Shown: in pieces, positions 8,027 to 16,291 of the stretch
Numbering within the stretch: position 1 is the stretch's first letter
How the letters are laid out: each line of letters begins with the position of its first letter
Assembly (NCBI GenBank): GCA_009377585.1
Contig: WHTS01000006.1
Span: 48,413 to 112,412, forward strand
DNA: 64,000 nt
Source of the DNA: Betaproteobacteria bacterium
Lineage (GTDB): Bacteria; Pseudomonadota; Gammaproteobacteria; Burkholderiales; WYBJ01
Direction of reading: 5' to 3'
Program-made: the position numbers and the translations under genes
The notes under the pieces: model-generated
Told to the model about the DNA's origin: nothing
Seen by the model: only the letters and a program-made list of their open reading frames with translations
The model's database searches: none

Positions 8027-8815
8027 ATGACGATCGACGCGCGTCACCCCGGCGCGATCCGGCAGGACATCCGCGAGGGCCGGCTGCGCGGCGTCACGGC
8101 CGGGCTGGGGCAGAACTTCGTGCAGGCGAATCTCGCCGTGCTGCCCAGGGCGCAGGCGTACGATTTCCTGCTCTTCTGCCAGCGCAATCCCAAGCCGTGT
8201 CCGCTGATCGAGGTGTGCGATGAAGGCTCGGCCGAGCCCGTGGGCGTGGCGCCCGGCGCGGACCTGCGCACCGACATCGGCAAGTACCGCGTCTACGCGC
8301 ATGGCGAGCTCGCCGCCGAAGTGGACGACATCCGCCCTTATTGGCGCAACGACCTGGTGGCGTTTCTGCTCGGCTGCTCGTTCACGTTCGAGTGGGCGCT
8401 GCTCGATGCCGGCGTGCGCCTGTGGCACGTCGAGCACGGCAAGGGCGTGGCGATGTTTCGCACCTCGATCGCATGCCGTGGCGCGGGGATGTTTCATGGG
8501 CCCATGGTCGTTTCGATGCGCCCGATCCGTGGCCCCGACGTAGCCAGGACCGTCACCGCGAGCGCACGCTTTCCGGGCGCTCACGGCGCACCGGTGCACA
8601 TCGGCGATCCAGCGGCGATCGGCATTGCCGACGTGATGCGACCCGACTACGGCGATGTGCAGCACTTCGAGCCCGCCGACGTGCCGGTGTTCTGGGCCTG
8701 CGGCGTCACGCCGCAGGCGGTGGCGCTCGCATCGAAGCCCCCGCTCATGATCACGCACAGCCCGGGGCACATGTTCGTCACCGATCTGCCGAACACGGCC
8801 TTGGCCGCGCTGTGA
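8027..8815 (+). CDS. D-glutamate cyclase-like / DUF1445 (YcsI) putative hydro-lyase
   Basis: 262 residues covering the whole DUF1445/YcsI family. Recognisable segments: the start ARHPGAIRQDIREGRLRGVTAGLG, AYDFLLFCQRNPKPCPLIEV, the Cys-containing FLLGCSFTFEWALLDAG, MVVSMRPI, and the end WACGVTPQAVALASKPPLMITHSPGHMFVTDL. Mammalian DGLUCY, which contains this domain, converts D-glutamate to 5-oxo-D-proline. Bacterial members are often next to 5-oxoprolinase genes, as here. The pxpB start codon overlaps its stop (GTGA), so the two are translationally coupled. The reaction in this organism is inferred. Confidence 0.85.
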   Translation: MTIDARHPGAIRQDIREGRLRGVTAGLGQNFVQANLAVLPRAQAYDFLLFCQRNPKPCPLIEVCDEGSAEPVGVAPGADLRTDIGKYRVYAHGELAAEVDDIRPYWRNDLVAFLLGCSFTFEWALLDAGVRLWHVEHGKGVAMFRTSIACRGAGMFHGPMVVSMRPIRGPDVARTVTASARFPGAHGAPVHIGDPAAIGIADVMRPDYGDVQHFEPADVPVFWACGVTPQAVALASKPPLMITHSPGHMFVTDLPNTALAAL

Positions 8816-9528
8816 GCGTGCGGTGTCTTCCCGCAGGCGATTGCGCCGTCGTGATCGAGCTCGACGCCGAGATCGGGCCTGAGCTCAATCGCCGCCTGCG
8901 CGTGCTGGAATGGCTGCTCGGCGAGGGCCGGCTTGCGGGCGTAACCGAAACGGTGCCGAGCTTCCGCTCACTGCTGGTCTACTACGATCCGGATGCGATC
9001 GGTTACGACGCACTGTGCGCGGCGATCGAGGCGCGCGTCGGACAGACGGCGCACACGCCCGCTCCGGACACGCGCTCGATCGAGATCCCGTGCTGTTACA
9101 ACGATCCGGAGCTCGGCTTCGATCTGCAGGCCGTGGCGGCGCGGCTGGCCGTGAGCGTCGAGAGCGTGATCGAGCTGCACAGCGCGGCCGAGTATCTGGT
9201 CTATTTCATCGGCTTCGCGCCCGGCCAGCCGTATCTCACCGGGCTTGCGCCGCAGCTTGCGATCCCGCGCCTGGAAAGCCCGCGCACGAAGACACCCGCC
9301 GGCGCCGTGGGCATCGGCGGCACGCAGGGTTGCATCTATTCGGTGCAGAGCCCGGGCGGCTTCTGGATCCTGGGTCATACGCCGCTGCGGCTGTACGACC
9401 CCGACGCTAGAGCGCCGATTCTGCTCGAGCCCGGCGACCGGCTGCGCTTTCGCAGCATCGGGCGCGACGAATACGACGCCATCGCGGCCGAGGTCGCGTG
9501 TGGCAGCTATCGGCCGCGCAGCGCATGA
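8812..9528 (+). CDS. pxpB: 5-oxoprolinase subunit PxpB (KipI / allophanate hydrolase subunit 1 type)
   Basis: 238 residues from a GTG that overlaps the preceding stop by four bases. Family features: CLPAGDCAVVIELDAEI at the start, FRSLLVYYDP, the Ile-Pro-Cys-Cys-Tyr segment, FIGFAPGQPYLTGL, PRLESPRTKTPAGAVGIGGTQ and the closing GGFWILGHTPLRLYDP. PxpA, PxpB and PxpC together form the ATP-dependent prokaryotic 5-oxoprolinase that turns 5-oxo-L-proline into L-glutamate. Bacillus KipI is a homologue that instead inhibits kinase KinA, but the full pxpBCA set here supports the oxoprolinase role. The pxpC start overlaps the stop (ATGA). Confidence 0.92.
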   Translation: MSVRCLPAGDCAVVIELDAEIGPELNRRLRVLEWLLGEGRLAGVTETVPSFRSLLVYYDPDAIGYDALCAAIEARVGQTAHTPAPDTRSIEIPCCYNDPELGFDLQAVAARLAVSVESVIELHSAAEYLVYFIGFAPGQPYLTGLAPQLAIPRLESPRTKTPAGAVGIGGTQGCIYSVQSPGGFWILGHTPLRLYDPDARAPILLEPGDRLRFRSIGRDEYDAIAAEVACGSYRPRSA

Positions 9529-10448
9529 TCGAGATCCAGGAGCCCGGCCCGCAGACCACGGTGCAGGACCTCGGCCGTCACGGTCAGTTGCGCTACGGCA
9601 TTCCGCCGTCCGGGCCGATGGACGCGTTCGCTTTCGTGCTGGCCAACCGGCTGGCGGGCAATGCCGACGCTGCGGCTGCGCTCGAATGCACCCTCACCGG
9701 GCCGCGTTTTCGGGTCGACGCGCCATGCGCGATCGCCGTGACGGGCGCGGACATGCCGGTGGCCGTGAACGGCGAGTCGGTCGCGAACTGGTCGACGCTG
9801 CTGCTGGCTGCGGGCGACATGGTGAAGGTCGGAGCCGCGCGTAGCGGGCTTCGCGGCTATGTCGCGTTCTGCGGCGGGCTCGACGTTCCATTGCGCCTGG
9901 GCTCGCGCTCGACCTATTTGCGCGGGCGGCTGGGCGGGCTGGAAGGACGTGCATTGCGCAAGGGCGATCGGCTGGCGACCCTGCCCGCCGCTCGTCCGCG
10001 CGTGCGCACCGTGCCGCGCGATGCGTGTCCGGTCTACGCGGCCGAGACGTGCGTGCGCGTAATGCTCGGCCCGCAGGCCGATCGCTTCACGCCCGCGGGC
10101 ATCGAAACGTTCCTGCGCAGCAGCTACACCTTGCAGCCGCAGTCGGATCGCATGGGCGCGCGCTTCCAAGGCAGCCGCATCGAGCACGTGCGCGGCCACG
10201 ACATCGTTTCCGATGGCATCGCGCTCGGTTCGGTGCAGGTGCCGGGCGACGGCCAGCCGATCGTGCTCCTGGTCGACCGGCAGTCGACCGGCGGCTATAC
10301 CAAGGCTGCGACCGTGTGCTCGTTCGACATCGGCCGCATCGCCCAGCTGCGGCCGGGTCAGACGCTTCGCTTCGAAGCCGTCGAAATCGCCCAGGCGCAC
10401 GCGCTACTGCGCGAATGGCGTACGATGCTCTCCGAGCTGGCGGTTTGA
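9525..10448 (+). CDS. pxpC: 5-oxoprolinase subunit PxpC (biotin-dependent carboxyltransferase family)
   Basis: 307 residues from the ATG at 9525, which overlaps the pxpB stop by four bases. A start nine codons upstream is possible but has no support. Family marks: QEPGPQTTVQDLGRHGQLRYGIPPSGPMDAFA near the start, LECTLTGPRF, GYVAFCGGLDVPLRLGSRST, RVMLGPQADRFT and IVLLVDRQSTGGYTKAATV near the end. It is the larger partner of PxpB. Relatives are often annotated as KipA or urea-amidolyase-like. Its length is normal. The pxpA start lies 83 nt downstream. Confidence 0.92.
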   Translation: MIEIQEPGPQTTVQDLGRHGQLRYGIPPSGPMDAFAFVLANRLAGNADAAAALECTLTGPRFRVDAPCAIAVTGADMPVAVNGESVANWSTLLLAAGDMVKVGAARSGLRGYVAFCGGLDVPLRLGSRSTYLRGRLGGLEGRALRKGDRLATLPAARPRVRTVPRDACPVYAAETCVRVMLGPQADRFTPAGIETFLRSSYTLQPQSDRMGARFQGSRIEHVRGHDIVSDGIALGSVQVPGDGQPIVLLVDRQSTGGYTKAATVCSFDIGRIAQLRPGQTLRFEAVEIAQAHALLREWRTMLSELAV

Positions 10449-10531
10449 GCGCGGCCGCCTGGGTTACGCAGCAACCGAAATCCGCAGCCACGACACGATG
10501 CGCGGCCTGGGCCGCATGGGGGATCAACGGC

Positions 10532-11308
10532 ATGGACATCGATCTCAACTGCGACATGGGCGAAAGCTACGGCCGCTGGACGCTCGGCGCGGATGCCGAA
10601 ATCATGCCCTTCATCTCCTCGGCAAGTATCGCCTGCGGTTTTCACGGCGGCGATCCGCATGTCATGCGTGCGACCGTGGCGCTCGCGACCGAGCACGCCG
10701 TTGCGATCGGCTCGCACCCTTCTCTGCCCGACCTGATGGGCTTCGGCCGGCGGGCGATGGCGGTCACGGCGCAGGAGCTGAAGGACTACATCTGCTACCA
10801 GACCGGGGCGTTGCGCGAGTTCGCTCGGGCCGCGGGAGCGCAACTGCAGCACGTGAAGACCCACGGCATCCTCTACGACATGATGGAGAAGGACGAGGCG
10901 CTCGCCGCAGCTGCCGCGCAAGCCGTGCTCGAATCGGGGGACGGATCGCTCGTCATGGTGACCCTTGCCGGGAGCAAGGCCGAGCAGAGTTGCCGGGCAA
11001 AGGGGCTGCGGGTCGCGGCCGAGGGTTTCGCCGACCGCGCCTACAATGCCGACGGCACGCTGGTGTCGCGCAAGCTGCCGGGCTCGCTTATCGACGATCC
11101 GCAGCGTGCGGCCGCGCAGGCCGCACGCATGGCGACCGAGGGCAAGGTGCGCGCGATCGACGGCGCCGACATCGATCTGCGCGTGCACACGATCTGCTGT
11201 CATGGCGACACGCCCGGCGCGCCGGCGATCGTGCGGGCCGTGCGCTCAGCGCTGGAACGTGCGGGCTGTCGCGTGCGGCCGATGCGAGAGATCGTTCGCG
11301 AAACCTGA
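10532..11308 (+). CDS. pxpA: 5-oxoprolinase subunit PxpA (LamB/YcsF family)
   Basis: 258 residues from the ATG at 10532. It opens MDIDLNCDMGESYGRWTLG and continues with SIACGFHGGDPHVM, IGSHPSLPDLMGFGRR, HVKTHGILYD, FADRAYNADGTLVSRKLPGSLI and HTICCHGDTPGAPAI, all conserved in YcsF/PxpA proteins. The Asp and His residues in these motifs likely line the active site. It completes the pxpB-pxpC-pxpA set. A palindromic repeat in the 35-nt gap to the convergent amidase gene may mark the end of the operon. Confidence 0.93.
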   Translation: MDIDLNCDMGESYGRWTLGADAEIMPFISSASIACGFHGGDPHVMRATVALATEHAVAIGSHPSLPDLMGFGRRAMAVTAQELKDYICYQTGALREFARAAGAQLQHVKTHGILYDMMEKDEALAAAAAQAVLESGDGSLVMVTLAGSKAEQSCRAKGLRVAAEGFADRAYNADGTLVSRKLPGSLIDDPQRAAAQAARMATEGKVRAIDGADIDLRVHTICCHGDTPGAPAIVRAVRSALERAGCRVRPMREIVRET

Positions 11309-11318
11309 TTGGACTGTC

Positions 11319-11338
11319 ATTCCCGCGCACGCGGGAAT
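11319..11338. repeat. dRS3-like inverted repeat between convergent genes
   Basis: ATTCCC, eight bases, GGGAAT. The inner bases also pair, giving a 9-bp stem with a 2-nt loop. The arrangement equals the published 20-bp dRS3 repeat of Neisseria. It lies between the ends of pxpA and the amidase gene, so it could also stop transcription from both sides, although no T-tract follows. Confidence 0.7.
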
Positions 11339-11343
11339 TCAGG

Positions 11344-12630
11344 TCAGCTCAGTGCGCGCTGTGCCCAGTACGCCGACAACAGCACCCGCTCATCGTCATC
11401 GCGCCCGCCGACCAGCTGCACGCCGATCGGCAGCCCGTTCGGCCCTGTGCCGGCGGGCAGCGTGACGCACGGAGCACCAAGCAGCGTCCAGTTGCGATTG
11501 AAGAGCGAATCGCCCGTGCTGGCCAGACCCTTCGGCGCCTCGTCGGGCGCGCTGGGCGTGAGCAGCACATCCACCGCGCTTTCCGCGAGCAGCCGGGCAA
11601 ACTGGCTGCGGCATTGCACTGCGTGCTGTGCGGCTTCGGTATAGCGGCTGCGCGGCATGTCGATATGCAGCTCGATCTGGCGGCGCATGTGTTCGCTCAG
11701 GAGCGCCGGGTGAGCACGCCACTCGGCGGCCAGACCGCGCGCCATCTCGAAATTCGACATGGTCTGCTGCTCCTCGTAGAGCCGATCGAAGTCGGAGGCC
11801 AGCGCAACCTCGCGCACGGCGGCGCCGCGCTGCGAAAGCGTCTGCGCCGCCCGCTCGAGGATCGCATGGGTCGCATGCGACGCCTTGTCCCAGCGCGACG
11901 TGCGGCATAGGCCGATGCGCGGTGCATGGTCCGCCGCCGCGAAGTCGGGCAGGAGGCGACCCGAAGTCGCGTGCACGGTGAGCGCGCAATCCTCCACCGA
12001 TCGCGCCAGCACGCCGATGGTATCGAGCGACTCGGACAAGTGCTTCATGCCGGCGCAGTTGATCGAGCCGAACGTCGGCTTGTAGCCGACCACGCCGCAG
12101 TACGCGGCGGGCCGGATGACCGAGCCGCCCGTCTGGGTGCCGAATGCGATCGGGACCATGCAGTCGGCCACGGCGGCCGCCGAACCGCTGGAAGAGCCGC
12201 CCGGCGTGTGTTCGGGATTGTGCGGATTGCACGTAGGACCCGGGACGCGGGATGCGAACTCGGTCGTGACGGTCTTGCCGACGACGATCGCACCCTCGCG
12301 CCGCGCCATGGCCACGCAAGCGGCGTCCACCCGTGGCCGGAAAGCGGCATAGAAGGGCGAGTTGTATTGCGTGGGCATGTCGCCGCTGTCGATCACGTCT
12401 TTCACGCCGAGCGGGATTGCGGCAAGCGCGCCGCGCATCGACGCCGGGTCGAAGGCGCGCGCGCGTTCGAGCGCCGTGGCCGCCGCTTCGAGATGAACCC
12501 AGGCTCGTACTTCAGGCTCGCGCGCGCGGATGCGATCCAGGCACGCAGCCATGAGCGCCTCGGCGCTCAGTGTGCCGGCTCGCATGCGCGCGAGCGCTTC
12601 GGTGGCGCTGAGACGATTCGGTGCGGTCAT
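11344..12630 (-). CDS. Amidase-signature family amidase
   Basis: 428 residues with the full amidase-signature core. The Lys of PLGVKDVID is the first catalytic residue, the middle Ser lies in the GGSSSGSAAAVA stretch, and the nucleophile Ser is in FGTQTGGSVIRPAAYCG. The family uses a Ser-cisSer-Lys triad to hydrolyse amides, and members include GatA and AtzF. GatA is unlikely because no gatC or gatB is nearby. The gene lies convergent to the pxp operon, so a role in amide or lactam nitrogen use is possible but not shown. The substrate is unknown. Confidence 0.88.
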   Translation of the reverse strand: MTAPNRLSATEALARMRAGTLSAEALMAACLDRIRAREPEVRAWVHLEAAATALERARAFDPASMRGALAAIPLGVKDVIDSGDMPTQYNSPFYAAFRPRVDAACVAMARREGAIVVGKTVTTEFASRVPGPTCNPHNPEHTPGGSSSGSAAAVADCMVPIAFGTQTGGSVIRPAAYCGVVGYKPTFGSINCAGMKHLSESLDTIGVLARSVEDCALTVHATSGRLLPDFAAADHAPRIGLCRTSRWDKASHATHAILERAAQTLSQRGAAVREVALASDFDRLYEEQQTMSNFEMARGLAAEWRAHPALLSEHMRRQIELHIDMPRSRYTEAAQHAVQCRSQFARLLAESAVDVLLTPSAPDEAPKGLASTGDSLFNRNWTLLGAPCVTLPAGTGPNGLPIGVQLVGGRDDDERVLLSAYWAQRALS

Positions 12631-12772
12631 GGGCGGCGATTCCGTCGTTGGTCGGTTGCCTGCGCGCCGCGTTGCGGCACGCAGCGGCAGTATACCGGGG
12701 TGGAATGGAACGATGACTGGACGCTATCCTTACGGCGGACAGCTGCAAGCGCATTGGCGGAGACGCACAGTC

Positions 12773-14101
12773 ATGGACATTGCAATCCTGTTGGGCCTCA
12801 TCGTGTTGAACGGCGTCTTCGCGATGTCCGAGATCGCCATCGTGACGGCGCGACGCGGCCGCTTGCAGTCGCTGGAAGTGCGCGGCGACCTCGGCGCGGC
12901 TGCCGCCATCCGGCTGGGCGCCGAGCCGACCGAGTTCATGTCGACCGTGCAGATCGGCATCACCTCGATCGGCATCCTGAACGGCATCGTGGGCGATGCG
13001 GCGTTCTCGCCGCCGTTCGCGCTATGGCTGCAGGGCCTTGGTCTGGATCCCGCTACCAGCGCCCTTGTCGCCACTGCGCTGGTGGTCATCCTCGTCACTT
13101 ACCTGACGATCGTGATCGGCGAGCTGGTGCCCAAGCGCCTGGGGCAGATCCGCGCCGAAGACATCGCGCGCATGGTGGCGCGCCCGATGGCAGGGATCGC
13201 GCTTGCCGCCAAGCCGTTCGTGTGGCTGCTGGCATGGTCGACGGACCTGTTGTTGAAGGTGATCGGCGTTTACGGCAAGCAGCCGTCCAGCGTGACCGAG
13301 GAGGAGATCCACGCCCTGCTCGAAGAGGGCTCGGACAGCGGCGTAATCGAAACCGAAGAGCACCAGATGGTGCGCAACGTCTTCCGCCTCGACGACCGCC
13401 AGATTGCATCGATGATGGTCCCGCGCAAGGAGATCGTGTACCTGGATCTCGAGCTTGCGCTGGAAGAGAACTTCAAGCGCATGGCGGAGGCCGTGCACAC
13501 CCGCTTTCCCGTATGTCGCGGCGGCTTGCGCGATATCGTCGGGGTGATCAGCGCGAAGGAGCTGCTCACGCAGTTCTTGCGCCGCCAGACGCCGGATCTG
13601 GCGCGCAACCTGGCGCCTGCGGTGTTCGTGCCGGAATCGCTCACCGGCATGGAGCTGCTGCAGAATTTCCGTTCCTCGTCCGCCCAGCTCGTCATCGTCA
13701 TCGACGAGTACGGCGAGGTGCAGGGCATCGTGACGTTGCGCAACGTGATCGAGGCGATCACCGGAGAATTCCACGACCACGACGTCGAGGAAGCGTGGGC
13801 GGTGCCACGCGCGGATGGCTCCTGGCTGATCGATGGTCTCATGCCGGTGCCGGAGCTCAAGGACCGGCTGGACCTGGAGCGCGTGCCGGAAGAAGAGCGC
13901 GGCCGCTACAACACGCTGAGCGGCATGGTCATGCTGCTCCTGGGCCGGGTGCCGCGAACCGGCGATATCGTCGAATGGGAGTCGTGGCGCCTGGAGGTCG
14001 TGGACATGGACGGAAAGCGCGTCGACAAGGTGCTTGCTGCCCAACACGAGCGCGCGCTGCCGCGCGCCGGTAGCGCGACCAGCGGAACCGATCTCGGCTA
14101 A
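12773..14101 (+). CDS. CNNM/CBS-domain membrane protein (hemolysin/CorC family)
   Basis: 442 residues. Order: CNNM (DUF21) membrane domain with helices from residue 1 to about 170 (MDIAILLGLIVLNGVFAMSEIAIVTARRGRL, LVATALVVILVTYLTIVIGELVPKRLG), two CBS domains (RQIASMMVPRKEIVYLDLE and VIVIDEYGEVQGIVTLRNVIEAITGE), then a C-terminal CorC_HlyC domain (WLIDGLMPVPELKD to VDKVLA). Relatives (YfjD, CorB, TlyC) are linked to Mg2+ or other cation efflux; the hemolysin name is historical. A GGAG site lies about 11 nt before the chosen ATG. An in-frame ATG at 12713 would add 20 residues without a better site. Confidence 0.88.
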   Translation: MDIAILLGLIVLNGVFAMSEIAIVTARRGRLQSLEVRGDLGAAAAIRLGAEPTEFMSTVQIGITSIGILNGIVGDAAFSPPFALWLQGLGLDPATSALVATALVVILVTYLTIVIGELVPKRLGQIRAEDIARMVARPMAGIALAAKPFVWLLAWSTDLLLKVIGVYGKQPSSVTEEEIHALLEEGSDSGVIETEEHQMVRNVFRLDDRQIASMMVPRKEIVYLDLELALEENFKRMAEAVHTRFPVCRGGLRDIVGVISAKELLTQFLRRQTPDLARNLAPAVFVPESLTGMELLQNFRSSSAQLVIVIDEYGEVQGIVTLRNVIEAITGEFHDHDVEEAWAVPRADGSWLIDGLMPVPELKDRLDLERVPEEERGRYNTLSGMVMLLLGRVPRTGDIVEWESWRLEVVDMDGKRVDKVLAAQHERALPRAGSATSGTDLG

Positions 14102-14124
14102 CATCGAAGAAGAAGGGGGAGAGC

Positions 14125-14406
14125 GTGCGGGCCAAGGCGCGCACGCAGCCCGGCGGTCTGGTCGGTGAGCTGGTCGTCGCCGGTCAAGCGGAGATCGCGA
14201 TCCAACAGCTGCCCGAGTTGCTGGCCGTGCCCGGGATCGACGTGGTGGGGCCGCTTCCGGACGAAGTGCAGAAGATCAATACCACGGCGGCGGGCGTCTT
14301 CGCCCGGTCGCAAGCCGGGGCGGCGGCTTCGCGCCTGATCGAATTTCTCGCCTCGCCGCCCGCGTGCGAAGTCTTCCGCGCCCGCGGGTTCGAGCCGGCG
14401 AGCTGA
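14125..14406 (+). pseudogene. Remnant of a ModA-like periplasmic substrate-binding protein
   Basis: About 93 codons are open from a GTG at 14125. The segments GELVVAGQAEIAIQQLPELLAVPGIDVVGPLPDE and RLIEFLASPPACEVFRARGFEPA match the C-terminal third of ModA-like binding proteins, which are about 250 residues long. Signal peptide and first lobe are absent, and the preceding gene ends only 23 nt upstream. I therefore read it as a fragment left by a deletion rather than a working gene. The 254 nt after it hold nothing that I can recognise. Confidence 0.65.
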
Positions 14407-14660
14407 ATCGGGGCCACGCTCGTTTCGTTCAGGGCGATCACCCTGCTCGGGATGATCGAGCCAAACCTTCTTCAGTCTCGTAGCCCGTTGGAGACACGGC
14501 CCTCGCTCAGGCTCCGACCACGTTGGAAGAGAGTAGCCCACGACCGCGATTCGCGCATTTGGTACTATTCCGGGGCTTATCTTCCTCGACCGAAATACGC
14601 ACCGCCGGCGTACAGTCGGTACGCAATGCGCGTGCAGCAAAACACCTCGGGAGAACCGGT

Positions 14661-15443
14661 ATGACCACATGGCTGACTGAACTGAAACGAGCGGGGCTTG
14701 TTCTTTTCGTGCTGCTTGCGGCCAGCGGCTGCGCCAACCTGCCCGGACCGGGCACCCGGCTCGATGCCGACGGGCTGCACAATGCGATCGTGGCGGATCG
14801 CGCAGATTACGTACGGGCCGCGGTCGAGGCACGCTGGGTCGATGTCAATTCGAACATTCCGGCGCCGGTGTACATGGAAGGCACGCCGCTCGTCACCATC
14901 GCGGCACGCGCCGGTTCGGTGGAAGTGGTGCGCTATCTGATCGCGGCCGGAGCGGACCTCAATGCCATGACACCGGCCTATGAAACCGCCTTGATGCTCG
15001 CGACTTATTTTCCGACCGAGGGCGGCGAATTGGGCGGCCGGCAGGAACAGGTTGCGCACATGCTGGTCGAGGCGGGTGCCGCGGTCAACAGTCATCCGTA
15101 CGCCTACACCGCGCTCGCATACGCCGCCTTCCAGGGGCGGGACCAGCTGATCCAATATCTCATCAAGCACGGCGCGCGCGTGAACACCGGCTTCAATCCC
15201 GGCCAGGTGCACGTCAATACGCCGCTCATGATGGCCGCCATACAAGGACACACGAGCTCGGCGGTGTTGTTGCTGCGGGCCGGCGCCGATGCGCGCGCGC
15301 GCCTGATCAACAGCGGCTACACGGCGGCCGAGCTGGCGGCGAAACACAACGGCCGCAGCCTGGTGCCGTTGCTCAAATGCGCCGAGGCGGCCGGCCCCGG
15401 GCCGGCTTTCGTGCAGCGCTGCGAACAGAGCGCGGCCCGCTAG
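14661..15443 (+). CDS. Ankyrin-repeat lipoprotein
   Basis: 260 residues from the ATG at 14661 (GGGAGA upstream). The N-terminus is a lipoprotein signal peptide with lipobox LAASGC, so Cys23 should be lipidated and the protein anchored in a membrane facing the periplasm. The rest is a run of ankyrin-type repeats: GTPLVTIAARAGSVEVVRYLIAAGADLN, VAHMLVEAGAAVN, YTALAYAAFQGRDQLIQYLIKHGARVN and TPLMMAAIQGHTSSAVLLLRAGADA. Ankyrin repeats bind proteins, but no partner can be named. It sits alone between a pseudogene and the DUF72 gene. Confidence 0.85.
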   Translation: MTTWLTELKRAGLVLFVLLAASGCANLPGPGTRLDADGLHNAIVADRADYVRAAVEARWVDVNSNIPAPVYMEGTPLVTIAARAGSVEVVRYLIAAGADLNAMTPAYETALMLATYFPTEGGELGGRQEQVAHMLVEAGAAVNSHPYAYTALAYAAFQGRDQLIQYLIKHGARVNTGFNPGQVHVNTPLMMAAIQGHTSSAVLLLRAGADARARLINSGYTAAELAAKHNGRSLVPLLKCAEAAGPGPAFVQRCEQSAAR

Positions 15444-15494
15444 ATCGCGCGCCAGTCCGCAAGCGCGCAGGACCGGGCGAGAACGCAGCTCGGC

Positions 15495-16283
15495 ATGATC
15501 CGGGTCGGCGTGGGCGGCTGGACGTACGCACCTTGGCGCAGCAATTTCTATCCCGAGGGACTTACGCACAAACGCGAGCTCGAGTACGCGAGCCGCAAGC
15601 TCACCAGCATCGAGATCAACGGCACGTTCTATCGCACCCAGAGCGCTGCGAGCTTTGCCAAGTGGCGCGACGAGACGCCCGATGACTTCGTCTTCTCGGT
15701 AAAAGCGCCGCGCTACGCCACCAACCGCGCGCTTCTGGCCGAGGCCGGCGACTCCGTCGAACGTTTCTTTACGAGCGGGCTGGCCGAGCTGGGCCCGAAA
15801 CTCGGTCCCATCCTGTGGCAGTTCTCGGCCTTCAAGCGCTTCGAGCCGGAGGATTTCGAGCGCTTCCTCGCTTTGCTGCCGCCGCAGCTCGGCGCCCGGC
15901 GCTTGCGCCACGTGCTCGATGTGCGCCACAGGAGCTTCGCGACCACCGAATTCGTCGCCCTCGCGCGGCGTCACCAGGCGGAGGTCGTATTCAGCGACAC
16001 CGACGAGTTCCCCGCGTTCGCCGATGTGACGGCGGATTTCGTCTATGCGCGGCTGATGCGCTCGGCGGCGTCCGAACCCACGGGCTATTCCGAAGCGGCG
16101 CTCGAAGCGTGGGCGCAGCGGGCGAAGACCTGGGAAAGCGGCTCGGAGCCTGACGACCTGCCTCGCATCGATACGCCTGCCGGCGGCGCGCGAGCGGGAG
16201 CGCGCGACGTGTTCGTCTATTTCATCAGCGGCGCCAAGGAGCGTGCTCCGGCCGCGGCGTGCGCGCTTCTGTCCATGCTTTGA
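15495..16283 (+). CDS. DUF72 (YecE-like) family protein
   Basis: 262 residues with the DUF72 TIM-barrel pattern: MIRVGVGGWTYAPWRSNFYP, LEYASRKLTSIEINGTFYRTQ, FVFSVKAPRYATN, LGPILWQFSAFKRF, VLDVRHRSF and FVYARLM. The biochemical role of this family is not established. The end is closely followed by the MFS transporter; an in-frame upstream start of that gene at 16259 would overlap this one by 25 nt, and the chosen one at 16292 leaves 8 nt. The two are likely co-transcribed. Confidence 0.85.
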   Translation: MIRVGVGGWTYAPWRSNFYPEGLTHKRELEYASRKLTSIEINGTFYRTQSAASFAKWRDETPDDFVFSVKAPRYATNRALLAEAGDSVERFFTSGLAELGPKLGPILWQFSAFKRFEPEDFERFLALLPPQLGARRLRHVLDVRHRSFATTEFVALARRHQAEVVFSDTDEFPAFADVTADFVYARLMRSAASEPTGYSEAALEAWAQRAKTWESGSEPDDLPRIDTPAGGARAGARDVFVYFISGAKERAPAAACALLSML

Positions 16284-16291
16284 TCGAGCGC

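Noticed and set aside
14452..14664. Small plus-strand open frame of 70 codons before the ankyrin gene
   Set aside because: No ribosome site, no resemblance to a known family, and it overlaps the ankyrin gene start; likely chance.
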